From contig NC_079886.1 in NCBI RefSeq assembly GCF_029227915.1, positions 23,164,501 through 23,228,500 of the forward strand: a DNA stretch of 64,000 nt, in the 5' to 3' direction. The DNA comes from Hydractinia symbiolongicarpus. Its lineage: Eukaryota; Cnidaria; Hydrozoa; Anthoathecata; Hydractiniidae. Under the pieces are notes generated by a model. It did not search any database. It worked only from the letters and a program-made list of their open reading frames with translations, and was not told the DNA's origin. The position numbers and the translations under genes are program-made. Below, piece by piece: positions 35,401-47,318 of the stretch (the first letter of the stretch is position 1; the number at the start of each line of letters is the position of its first letter).

Positions 35401-38400
35401 ACGTCAGATAGAAATCTTTAAAGCTAAATATTCTAGGAACAAAATAAGATTTTAAAAAAAATTTAAAAATACTTGATTAGTACTTTTTCAACCTAACATA
35501 TAAAAATATTTCCCACGTTAAGACCCCCCTTAATCCACACCCAAAATTGTTATATCAAACACTACTCACTTGGTCAGTGACTTTGCCCACATTAAGACAA
35601 GCTTCGTCTAGTGTTGCGATAATTCCACGATGGGGTTGATCTATCAGATCGCAGATTACTTTATTGTTGAAGTAGTCAACCTAAATCTCACAAAACAAAT
35701 TTTATTGCCAACACATAATAAATCACTAAAAAAATTAACATAAATCCTAGTGGCCACATTTCAATTTTTTTCTCTATGCATCCATTTTTTTAGGTGATTT
35801 TTTAAGTGATTTTAACGCGAGAGGCATGCTTTAGCTGAGTGTATTAAATATTAAAATAAGTTACGCTTAAAATTTGTACAGGAGTGTTCTTCAAGGTACT
35901 TTAACCAGTAAAAATGATTTATTTTAATTCTTTTTCAAAACGTAACTTGTTATGTTCTACGCAGTTTTCTAAGTCAGATTTTATTATGTAGCCTCTATAC
36001 TCGAGATTTGTTTATAATCTATACTTCATTAAAAAAATACATTAAAAAATTAGTATGTTAAAAACGTTTTTACTGTGTAAGAACCGTATTCAATTCACCA
36101 TTATCATATTGTATTTTTATTTTTTTAATATACAACTTTACCAGGCCGTAGTATCTAGTGTTAATAATGAAATCATAAACATGTTATCACAAACCTGTGT
36201 CCATCCAATGTTTTCACTTCGATACTCTTCCTGCTCCTGTTTCAACACAAGTTCAATGAAGAGCTGCTGTAGTTTCTCGTTGCAGTAATTAATGCACAGT
36301 TGCTCAAAACTGTTTTCGTCAAATATTTCAAATCCATAAATATCAAGTACACCGATAACTTTATTTCCAGCATGCTTTGTTGCACCATTGGCAGGATCAA
36401 TAGCTGCATTAATTTTACCAACAATCCATGAAAATAGTCGATCATAGATGGCCTGTAAAATAAATATTGTATATTTTACAAACTACCAAGAGATACAAAA
36501 TCTAGGGCATCGAAAATCAGATATCTCGGTATATCATAAAACAGAAAAAAATAAAATAAAAATATGTTTCGATTAAGACCTTTAAGAGAAACACTTTTAG
36601 TAGTTGTCCTTTATAAAGGAAAATAATATAGTAAAGAGTGTTCAAATGTAAGAAAAATAAGGTGCATTACAATTAAATTTAGGTGCATTGCAATAAGATT
36701 TAGATGCATTGCAATTACACTTAGGTGCATTGCAACAACATTTAGGAGCATTGCAATTAAGTTTAGATGCATTGCATTAAAGTTTCGGTGCATTGCAATA
36801 ACATTTATGTGCATTGTAATGACATTTAGATGCATTGCAATAACATTTAGGAGCATTGCAGTAACATTTAGGTCCATTGCAATAACATTTAGATGCATTG
36901 CAATAACATTTAGGTGCATTGCAATAACATTTGGGTGCATTGCAATAACATTTAGGTGCACTACAATAACATTTAGGTGCATTGCAATAACATTTAGGTT
37001 CACTACAATAACATTTAGGTGCATTGCAATAACATTTAGGTCCATTGCAATAACATTCATGTGCATTGCAATAACACTTATGTGCATTGCAATGATATTT
37101 AGGTACATTTGCAATAAAACTTTGCTGCACAAATAACTTATATTGCCATTTACTTTAAAAAAAATTATTATTACCTTTGCAAAAGCATTTTTCCCATAAA
37201 TTGCATCCTCAATATTGTGCCCTTTCTCAATAGCCTCGCCTCTTGCAGCAACAATTCGATAACAAAGAGCTTTTGCGGCTTGTTCTTTACTAACACCAAG
37301 CAATGATGCTAAACTTACCAATGACTCGTGATCATTTACATAAGCTTGGTCGTTCTCATGATTAAAAGTAACATTTCCCTAATAATGGTAAAAATTATTT
37401 ATATAAATACTCTTTAGGACTAAGAAATAAGAATGCGCCATAATAATCAGAAAAACATAGACATTGAGAAGATTTAATAAAATTCGCAGTTGTTTTTTAC
37501 GATTTGACAAAACAAAATGCACCAAATTTTAAATAATTTATCAGTAAAACCATATTCAAAATCAGGCTCTACTGCATAACCTTTAATTCATTTTGAGAAA
37601 CTGCTCAATTATTCCGCAAATGTTTTAAGATATAAGATATTTCTCCTTGTCTTTTTTAATAACATAGGCAGTATAAATGTAGAACATTATAGACTTTACA
37701 TATTGACAAAAAAGAACACAGGCTTTGAAACGAAAATAAAAGTGTATAAACTAGGAAAAATTAAAAAAGTCTATGACTACCTTGATGTTTGGTAAAAAAG
37801 GAAGGTTAATGACATTTTTTATTTATATACAGCACCAAACAATGACACTCTAAATTTTTGTTAGCAAAAAGCAAAAGAAAGAAAGAAAAATGCTATTGGA
37901 TGTTCTTAAAAATATCCCATACCAAAACTATGATTGCTGCAATGAGCTTCCAAATGTTTTCAATTTCCAATGGAGAAAATTTTGAAGCTTTTAAAGCGTT
38001 ATTCACAGCTTCGTAGTCCTTCTTGTCGTTTATTGATTCAACCTAATGACAAATTAAGGTTACTACACATAGTTGTGGAAACACACGACACAAAATATAA
38101 AATATACTTACGTCTGGACTTCTTCCTTGCTGAAGATATTTGTAGTCATTTGGTCTATTAATTAACTTTGCAGCCTTTAATACATGCTCTGGTGCACCTT
38201 TTAGAAACTATAAAAATGATTATAAATTGTAGAAAAATCACACTATCAACATCACAGTATATAACACTTAGTAACAAAGCTACGGTATTGCAACAATATA
38301 CCTGATAAAAAGCATGGAAGTTTCTTTCGCCAACTTGTTGGTGCACTACACGAGCCTATAAAAACATGAGAATATTTAAAATCAAAATAAATCTATAACC

Positions 38401-41400
38401 AATGAAACACCTTCAAATCAGAATAAGTTCCAAGGCCATATTTGTAAGATAACTTTTGAATAAAAGAAGTCTGTTATAACTAACATAAGAAATATGATTA
38501 AGCTGCTGTAACTGTTTTTATCAAATATTTTTATCTATTAAGACATTTTTATTTTTTATTTTCTGTCTTTTGGTGATCATTTTTTTCTCTCACTCCATAG
38601 GTAACCTAAAACCTGTGACTTATTTTATGCACATTGCAAGGCAAAAAACTAACTCGTTAAAACAGCTGTAGATTGATTATTTTTGGTACCACCATCTGCT
38701 TTGGTGTCTCATAGACATATGCCTACTTCTTGGGCATAATATTCCCTTTTATCAATACTTCACATTTTTTAACCCCCACTTCACCTATTTTTTTTAAACT
38801 TTTTTCTTTCTCCAGCTTTTTTCTACTCAAATTGACTATTTCTTATAACTAGATTGTTTGAATTAAAAAAAAAAGAATACAATCATTTTTGAAGGATACA
38901 CTTTCTTATCCATGATCCAAGAGAACAAACTTACTTTTTCCAACAAGTAGTTATTTATGTGACCACCAATGGGATCTCCTTTAAAATCAAAATCAATGTC
39001 CATGTACTTGCCAAATCTACTAGAATTGTCATTACGATTTGTTTTAGCATTTCCAAAAGCTTCCAGGATAACATTTGATTGAATGAGTATATTCTTGACT
39101 CTAGAATAGAAAATGTGTTTCTACACCCACACATAAGCTTTACATACAAAAAATCATCAAAAGACTGCTGAATGTGAAAAAGAAACAAAAGTAATAGAGA
39201 ATAAACACCTTTTAAGGAGACCTAAAGAGTGTTAAAAAGACAACAAAAAAATAATGAACATAAACCAAACTTTTCATAAATGGTGTTTTTGTCTTAATAG
39301 TTTTGACATTGGCATACTAGAAATCCAGTGAGGTCAAGTCAAAAGCAAACTTAATCAACCAAGATGGAAGTGGGTCAGAAATAATGAAATGTTATAGAAA
39401 AATCACCAGAGCACAAATTAATAATTCATTAATTAATGAGTGCAACACTTAGATTCTGTGCATGTGTAATTAAATAAGAAAGCTGTAGTGTTTTGGTTTA
39501 AGAAGAATTAAGTTTTTCATTTGTTATTATCCAAATGAAGACTAATCTTCAACGTACTATACAGACACGCCCAGATTTCATTAGACGTGTAATTAATAGC
39601 ACGTACAAATTTTGTTTTCTTTATGAGTGTGATAGCTTTCTGAAATTATCAGAAAAACGAAATACGAAGTCAGAGAATGATTTAAGAAGGCTTTACAAAC
39701 CTTATGGTTAAATTAAATTTTTTGTATGTCAAAAAAAACTGCAGGCCTGATCCGGAAAATGTACCCCCGTGAGCGCTAAATCGCTCACATAAATTAATCT
39801 GCGTAAGCGATCCACGTGCGATCACAAAAGCTCGTGCAAATTAGTTTGCGTGAGTGGTCAATGAAACAAAGTTACGACATGCACATGCTTGATCTGTAAA
39901 ATAAAACTAAAAATAATCCAGTCGTTGCTGATCAAAAATATCTACAAAAATGCTCTATCGAGCCCTTAAAATTAGAAATTTTTTACAACTGATTTGCGTC
40001 GGCATTGTGTCAGCAATATTTTTTTGTAGTGAATTTGTTCAGCTGGCAATATCTTTCGTCATTCACCTTTTATCAGGGCTAGACCTCTCATAAATTTGAT
40101 GCACTGATCTCCTAAGACGATGACAAATGAAAATGGAGTGTAAGTCTTATTGACATACCTTCTGGATGGTGAACTTGTTAGGTTAATAGTTCACTGCCAA
40201 CTGGCTTTTTATGTTTCTAGATGAACTTATTAGGTTAGGGCATCATTAGGTTGTATATCGCAGAAGTCGCAGGTGACATGTTTCGAAAATGCTTGTCACG
40301 AGCACAGTTTAACATGAAGAAAAACTGTACAGGAGACTCAATTGTTAGAGTTTTTGCAGAACATCTTTCCTCATAAAACTGAGGGCAGGGCTGACTTATT
40401 GCCTGCTGTGTCGTGTGGGAGAGAGAACTTCTGCACTTCCTTTTAATACAATATTCAATTTTTATTATTATTATTACGAATCGAATAGAACGCGATGATG
40501 TGTTGGCAGATTTGCTATATTTTTAAAACTTTACTCAACATGTTTTTTCTTTGGTATTATATCACGAGAACATTCGTCTGAAAGCTGTATTAAAGTACAG
40601 GGCACCTAACCTCTCCCATGTTCTGGTTATATTTAACTTGCATGGGTGCGCACTTTTCTTGCAGTATTCTCTGTGACGATGAAGGTCGGAATGACTTGTG
40701 GCATGGTTCCAAATGGTCTTCCGTCTTTCGTTCGAAAACTCTTTATTAATGGCCGCAAGAATAGTTGATCAGACAAACTGCGTAAACGGGGCTGGAACTC
40801 TAAGGAGTGAAGGTGTCACGCACGGTAGGACAGATGTCAGGTGTGAGCATCGTCAGACCGTTACCCAGCTATCACATCACAAGGTAGATAACACTAGGTT
40901 GAGGATGGCTAGTGGAAATGTTGGTACTCTGAGAGGTAGAACAGGTGAAGTAGTTGAAATGTTAGAATGTAGATCTGTTGATATGTGTTGTGTTCAGGAA
41001 GTCAGGTGGAGATAGGTATAGGATTGTCACTTTTCTGTCAGTTTATGCTCCACAGTGTGGACTCAGTGAGGAAGATAAAGATAAGTTTATGATGAGTTAA
41101 TAGCAGTCACATCAAAGTTTGGAGACACTGAACTTGTCATGGTGGGCGGCGACTTTAATGGTCATGTTGGGAAGTCATCTGAAGGTTATAGAGGTGTGCA
41201 TGGAGGCTATGGATTTGGGAGCAGAAATAGAGAAGGGGAGAGATTGCTTGAGTTTGGAATGGCAACGGACATGGTGGTTTGCAACACATCATTCAGTAAG
41301 AGACAGAGTAGGCTGATAACATATGAGTCAGGTGGTTGTAAGACACAGATAGATTACTTCCTGATTAGAAAGTCAGACAAGAAAGTGGTGAAGGACGTGA

Positions 41401-44400
41401 AAGTTATATCGGGGGAAGAGTGTGTTTCCCAGCATAGGTTGCTAGTTTGTGATATTATCTTGAAGAGTGTTAAAAAAGCCAAGGGAAAGTACAGGCCGCG
41501 TCAAAAAAACTATAAGCTGAAGGAAGAGATTGTAGCAAGACAATTTAGTGCAAAAGTTTAGCAGTTAGCCCACAATGGTCAATGTGATAGTGACAATGTT
41601 GAAAGTACTTGGACTACTTTGAAGAATTGTCTTCTAGAAGCTTCTGATGGTACCTGTGGGTGGACGAAAGGACCAGCTAGACATAGACAGACCTGATGGT
41701 GGAATAATGAGGTTGACCAGTGTATAAAGGAAAAGAGGAAACTTTGAAAAGAGTGGAAGTCAGGTGGTAGTAAAAATATTTACTTAGAAGCTAAGCGTCG
41801 CGCTCGTACAGCAGTGTATAAGGCAAAATCAGAAGCAGAGAGAAACAGATTTGCAGATGTGTTAAGAAGGGAAGACCAGCGCAATGAGGTATTCAAGATA
41901 GCAAAGCAAATGAAGAAGACTAATCAAGATGTTGTAGGTGAGAAGTGTATACGTAATGATGAAGGTGTTTTGGCTAGCACAGAGGAGGAGAAAAGGGTAG
42001 CTTGGGAGAATCATTATTTCTTTACACCGAGTTTGATTGGGACGAGGATAATTTGTCTGATGATGATGTTGTAGAAGGGCCAGCTATGCAGATCAAGAAA
42101 GAATGGGTAGTGGAGGCTATTGGGAAATTGAAGATTGGCAAGGCTGCAGGAGTATCAGGTATTGTTGCAGAGATGGTAAAAGCATCTGGATATATTGGAG
42201 TTGAGCTTATCACAAGTTTTGCTAACCAGATTATAAAGGATGGTGCTATTCCGAGTGAGTGGCAGTCGAGTGTAATAGTGAATTGTTTCAAGGGCAAGGG
42301 TGATGGATTAGAAAGGGGTAACTATAGAGGTTTGAAGTTGGTTGATCAAGTAATGAAAGTTATTGAAAGAGTGATTGATAAGTTACTTAGAGAAAGAATT
42401 GATATAGATAAGATGCAATTTGGTTTTGTTCCAGTGCGTGGCACTAAAGATGCAATATTTTTACTCAGGAAAAGTATTTAGAAAAGAGAAAGAATCTCTA
42501 TTTTGCCTTTGTAGATTTAGAGAAAGCTTTTGATAGAGTGCCACATAAAGTTATTTGGTGGGCTATGAGAAAGTTAGGTGTGGATGAGTGGCTAGTTACG
42601 ATGGTACAGTCTATGTACAACAATGCTAGAAGTCGTGTCTGGATTAACGATTTCCTTAGTGATGAATTTAGTGTAAATGTTGGTGTACATCAGGGTTCTG
42701 TACTTAGTCTTTTGTTGTTTATTCTAGTCTTAGAAGCGCTGTCGATGGAGTTCAGAACAGGTTGTCCATGGGAGTTATTGTATGCAGAAGATTTGGTTCT
42801 CATAGCAGAGTCGATGGAAGAATTAGTTGAAAAGTTTGAGAAGTGGAAAAAAGGACTAGAAGAGAAAGGGCTAAAGGTAAACACAGCAAAGTCCAAAGTC
42901 ATGATTAGTAGCATTGCAGCCAAGTGTGACCTTGTAGTCGGAAAGTGACCTTGTGAAGTTTGCAGGAAAGGGGTTGGTAGTAACTCAATTTTTTGTCAGA
43001 CCTGCAAGCATTGGGTACATAAGAAGTGCAGTAGTATTAGTGGAAGGCTAAGAGTTGACATTCAGTTTGTATGCAAGCGTTGCAAAGGTGGGATTATAAA
43101 GAATATAGAATACTTCCAGCTTCAATAATGTACAACAGTGGCTCGTTAGAGATCGTTGAGAACTTCTGTTACTTAGGTGATATGTTGGGCAGTGAAAGGG
43201 GTGTTGGAAGAAGTGTTACTTGCAGGATAGGTTCTGCTTGGAAAAAGTTCAGAGAGTTACTTCCTTTGTTGACTAGCAGAGCCCTGTCAATTGAGGTAAA
43301 AGGTAGGTTGTATGAGGCCTGCGTAAGAAGTGTTATGTTGTACGGTAGTGAGACATGGGCAGTGAAGCAGGAAGATCTTGACCACTTAGAAAGGAATGAT
43401 ATGAGAATGGTTAGGTGGATGTGTAACGCCAGTCTGAGAGACAAAAAGAGTTCAGATGAGCTAAGAAGCAGGCTAAGTCTCCGTAGAAGTAAAGATGTTA
43501 TCCAAATAAGAAGATTGAATTGGCTGGGGCACTTGGAGAATGGAGGAGGATAATTGGGTAAGAAAGTGTAGAGACCTGATAGTTCCTGGGGCAAAGCCCA
43601 GAGGCAGACCGAGAAAGACTTGGCAGGAGGTTATAAGGACAGACTTGATACAGAGGAAGTTGAGTTTAGATCTAACACAGTCTAGATCAGATTGAAAGAG
43701 GGTCATTAATATACCCCGTCCAACCCATGCTAGCATGGAAAACGGACGTTAAGCCGAGAATGATGATGATGATGTTCCCCATGCCAGAACAAAGCATCTG
43801 GGCAGTGTAAGGGGTAAGGAATTCTGTGGGTATGTTGTTAAAAAAAATTTTTTTTAAGATCCCACGCTTATCGCACAATTATTAAGGCGTGCAATTCATT
43901 GTACGCCTACCTAAAATCTTACGAAATGGCCTAACTATGCACTTGATATATTTGAAAAAACCCTCTTGAATAGAGTGACTACTGCATATGCTTTTTTTAT
44001 TTGAACTTTATGATATGAAAGGAGGAACCTTTGTTGATATAAAATATTGATGTTACAAGCAAATGTTACAAATATAGTATTTAGTAGCATAATCCAGCAG
44101 AAGTGGAAAATTAATATTGTTTTAGATCTTTCAAATTCAAAAAAATAACATCAAATAGAATTTTAGAGGAACATGCTGGATGTTCTTTTAATTTTTAGTA
44201 ACATCCAAGTTTATTAATTGCAAAGTATTTACATGTAATTCTAACTTTTTTTAGGATGGGCTAATTCACCTTTGCAAAGTTCATAAACATGAATTATTAA
44301 ATGTTACTTACGTTTCGATGTCGGAAACCATTTCCGGGTTTGTCACTGCAGCAATATACCTCATGATAATTTTTGATGCTTCAGTTTTACCAGAGCCACT

Positions 44401-47318
44401 TTCACCTGACAAAAAAATTTATAATATTAGTCAAAAAGACTATTTGTTACAAACTATCATATTATATTCATAATATTTCTACTAAGTATTATGCGATACT
44501 ATACGGTACCGTAGAATACCAGTGATTGCTTTGTGCAGCAGAATGTAGCAAAAATACCCCAACGAAGTTATTTTTGTACATTTCAAATGGAGTAGGCCTA
44601 AAGTCTTGAATGTATGTGTTTATTGTTGCTCATTTATATAACTATTACCAAGAAATAAGCTTGATACCAAAAAAATTTAAATTGCAAACGCTGTGTACAT
44701 TTCTGACTGCCTTAGGCATATTTGAAACAAGAGCCATGTATTAATACATTACAATAGCTATACATCAGTGGTAATACCTACATTATATACATGTGGCTGT
44801 ATGGGCTTCATACATGCATAAGGGTAGCACTTGTTGCAATTATATACTAGCAATGTCATTCTATGGAAAGTATCGTTTAACTAAAAAATTGATATGAATA
44901 AGAATTTGTTCTTATACATCTTATATATTGTGAGGCTGTGCAATAGTCTCAAAAATGATCTTCTAATGTTATCTTGGTTCAGTAATGCTATAATTTTCTG
45001 CATAAGGCAATCTATTGAACAAGAATAGGTTCAGTCAACATACCCTACCAAGTTTAAAAAATAATAACATAATCAAGACAAACTTTTTGTACAATTTTTT
45101 AAGCATTGAGAACTCCCTGTTTGTCATAACAATAATAATTCTGTTAGCCGAAATTTGTTGTTTAAGTAAACTTGGGTTTTGAGAACTTCAACAAATTATA
45201 TTCCATAACTTAAAAAAAAAATCCAAAAAGAAATTTAAGATTTTAGACACCACAGTATTAACCAGACTATTTTATCTACAAATCCTTTGAATGATTGTTT
45301 TTAAGTTAACAGCATACAGCAAAAAACATTCTTATAGTTAATTTCATGCGCTCTTATAAGAATTTGTTGTAACTATTAACACTACCTTTTGTTAGTTTCA
45401 TGTATTTTTTTAACAACAACAAAAACGTGCTGTCTGATATCTTTGAATAATATGGGTTCAAATAATATGGGTTCAAATTAAACATTTCTGATTGGTAAAG
45501 GATTTCATTTAAATTTAAATTTTTGTCTACATCAGTTATGTAAAACAACAAAATGGCAATTTTGTTTTTATTGATATTTTTCTATGTTTAGAATATTTTT
45601 TTTAAGAATTACAAGGCTAAGAGTTATAGCTAGTGATATTGTATATGACTCACTGTCGCATGATACTTAACATGCAAATATAATCTACTTTTGAAAGACA
45701 AATCCATGGTATGTTAATTGCGTGATTTAACTTCCATTGATTAATATCCTTAATTTATGACCTTATATGGACACTTTATTGCTGTTTTTAAGTCTTTTAG
45801 TTTTTCTAATTATCTTTGATATGTTATTTCATAATTATATATAAAATTACTAATTAAAGCTCTTGAAATTCGAAGTAAAATATTTTTAATACTTTTCATA
45901 AAAGTTAATAAAATTCTATAAATAGCATGTCTCATGCATACCCTATAAGGTTATACTTTCACATTCAACTTTTATTATCACAACTAACATTAGAGGTTGC
46001 CATGATAGCAAATTTGTTTCACATTCACTATTTATAACAGTTTCACTATCCATGACATTACCTAGGTTTTTGTTTAATATAGTAATTTTTTATAACCTTT
46101 GAAATAACATGTCTAATTTTATTAAGCACTGTTCTTCTTTATAGCCAAATACAAAAAAAAAATACAATAGTTAATTTTTTAAATAAACATATGTCAGAGG
46201 GGTCAGAATCCTTCCCCTTTTTTATAAAAAAATCCTACTATTAGGAATCCCAACCTTCTTATTTTAAGAATAACCCATTATTATTTCGAGGTCAAGCTTG
46301 ACCTCAAAATAATAGCATTGTTATTAGTTTGAACTTATATTCAAACACATTAGACAGCACTTTTTATTTGTTGATGTTTAAAAAATATATGAAGCCTACC
46401 AAAAAACAATGTTAAATAATTCTAACAAATTGAAAGTGAGAAAAATTTCTTGCAAATTAAATTGAGCTCTTGCTAATTCCATTCGGCTACTTTGTTTACC
46501 ATTCATAGCGACTAAATATGACTAAAAATACATGGTATTTTTGGAACTTTCAGAAAGATCTCCAATGCATATCCCTAATTTTGTAACATTACCAATTTTT
46601 TAAAAATTCCCACAAGCTTAGTTTACTGAGTTTATTAAATCTCTTCACAATTCTTAACTTTAAATGGTTTTTCTAATTGGTTCTAATTGGTCAGAAATAT
46701 AAATTTACATCTAGCATATTTGAATTCAGCATTAAAATTTATGGAATATGCAAATTTTCTCATTATACACTAAGTACACAACTGCCTATTAGTACCCAAA
46801 CATTTGAGACTTGACCACTCATATTAACTGTAGTGAAAATATTTTACTGCAATTAAATATTATGGTCCAACTCTTATAAAATTTAAAAAATTTCTTACTC
46901 TTGCAAAAAAGTCTGTGACATTTTTATGATAACTGCTTGAGTATGGAAGCAGCCCCTAAAACCCGTTAAAACAAAAATTCACTGTAGCTGCTACCACAGC
47001 AGCTACTAACATACCTGATATAACTATACAAGTATCTTGAAACTTGCGTTTCATTGTTTTATAAGCAGCATCAGCTAATGCAAAGATATGCGGAGGTCTT
47101 TCATAGATTTCTCTTCCTTTGTATTCTGCAACTTGGTCTTTTCCATATATGTTGAGAGTTTTATATGGATTTACAGATACCACAACCTCGCCGATATAGG
47201 TGTAAATTCTTTCTTTTTCGAATCTGAGTTTTAAATTACTCATGAATTCTTCCATCGTAACTTGGTTCAGGAGTACGAAATCTCCCTTCCCATACTCTGC
47301 ACCCTCGAAAATCGACAT
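29489..47318 (-). CDS. MYO1D: Unconventional class I myosin, MYO1D/MYO1G type
   Basis: A single-headed, membrane-binding actin motor. Exons in minus-strand order: 47318-47015, 44405-44312, 39100-38935, 38355-38302, 38207-38112, 38042-37923, 37378-37175, 36452-36195, 35680-35570, 35173-35114, 34889-34819, 34421-34347, 34252-34198, 34116-34039, 33946-33866, 33412-33327, 32991-32787, 32352-32231, 32064-31954, 31884-31740, 31551-31453, 30527-30420, 30349-30204, 29657-29489. The total is 3018 nt, so 1005 residues plus stop; human MYO1D is 1006. Motor motifs: P-loop [10 protein letters not shown] (split by intron 1), switch [13 protein letters not shown], switch [25 protein letters not shown], and the converter region [15 protein letters not shown]. 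Exons 17-18 hold IQ-type light-chain sites, and exons 19-24 the basic TH1 membrane-binding tail. MYO1D sets left-right chirality in flies; its role here is unknown. Confidence 0.96.
30790..31345. repeat. CpG-bearing 'GCGCGAA' dispersed repeat in MYO1D intron 21
   Basis: Words such as GTGCGCGAAATTTAATAC, GCGCGAATATTATTACGCAC and GGCGCGAAACTTAGTACC recur on both strands, and the block is open in frames on both strands. This is a repeat with inverted internal words, not a gene. Similar GCGCGAGTAATAATTTTCGC words occur at 5089-5112 in a DHX8 intron. Confidence 0.5.
31147..31234 (+). repeat. 27-bp tandem repeat, 3.3 copies, each with CACGTG
   Basis: Units 31147-31173, 31174-31200 and 31201-31227 are identical, followed by a 7-nt partial copy. 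Each starts GAAGTTCACGTGTAAACGCG. Perfect identity indicates recent expansion. Each unit holds one E-box palindrome CACGTG. Confidence 0.9.
32690..32780. repeat. dispersed 'AAGCGCC / GGGGCGCTTATTTAGACG' repeat
   Basis: GATTAAGCGCCCTTAATG (32701-32718) and GGGGCGCTTATTTAGACGCT (32761-32780) form imperfect inverted ends of a short C/G-rich block at the edge of MYO1D exon 17. Same family style as 9950-10060 and 51838-51910. Confidence 0.4.
34435..34770. repeat. diverged 'TTTCAGGACA' repeat in MYO1D intron 11
   Basis: Variants of TTTCAGGACA or ATTCAGGACA followed by AATT or AAATC occur at least four times (about 34485, 34509, 34532, 34715), with ATTCCAG words between. It is likely an old dispersed repeat, related in style to the ATCAGGGAAA block at 24400-24780. 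Confidence 0.35.
36660..37110. repeat. 21-bp minisatellite, about 21 copies, in MYO1D intron 7
   Basis: The plus-strand unit is close to GGTGCATTGCAATAACATTTA, repeated with point changes over about 450 bp. The period is 7 codons and the unit has no stop in several frames, so long repetitive frames appear on both strands (for example 36777-37130 minus, 36807-37136 plus). On the minus strand the frame of exon 7 runs on through the array to a stop at 36611. Confidence 0.92.
40060..40480 (+). repeat. possible 3' end of a truncated non-LTR element with (ATT)n tail
   Basis: About 400 bp without an open frame, ending in TTTTTATTATTATTATTACG at 40457-40476, just upstream of the RTE-like element. 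A short trinucleotide tail after a non-coding stretch is typical of non-LTR 3' ends. It could instead be the 5' UTR of the adjacent element. Confidence 0.3.
40683..43774 (+). mobile_element. degenerate RTE-like non-LTR retrotransposon in MYO1D intron 2
   Basis: It is inserted on the strand opposite to MYO1D. Broken frames give an apurinic endonuclease ([25 protein letters not shown] near 40908-41010; GGDFNGHVG near 41142; DYFLIRK near 41350). A reverse transcriptase follows ([15 protein letters not shown] near 42508; [11 protein letters not shown]; active site YAED near 42780 in place of the usual Y-x-D-D). Next comes a Cys/His zinc-finger-like stretch ([20 protein letters not shown], about 42950-43085), then a C-terminal part with CYLGDMLG and [10 protein letters not shown]. 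The 3' end has CCATGCTAGCATGGAAAACG and a short (ATG)n tail at 43761-43774. Frameshifts, stops and the altered active site make it inactive. The 5' end is uncertain. Clade by recalled likeness. Confidence 0.85.
46280..46313. repeat. 34-bp near-perfect palindrome with inverted AGGTCA half-sites
   Basis: The sequence reads ATTATTTCGAGGTCAAG followed by its complement with one mismatch, in MYO1D intron 1. At its core AGGTCA and TGACCT are separated by 4 bp, the layout of a nuclear-receptor inverted repeat. It may also be just a small hairpin. Confidence 0.6.

Noticed and set aside
36777..37136. Repetitive Cys-Asn-Tyr and Ile-Thr-Phe open frames on both strands
   Set aside because: Frames of the 21-bp intronic minisatellite, open on both strands because the unit lacks stops.
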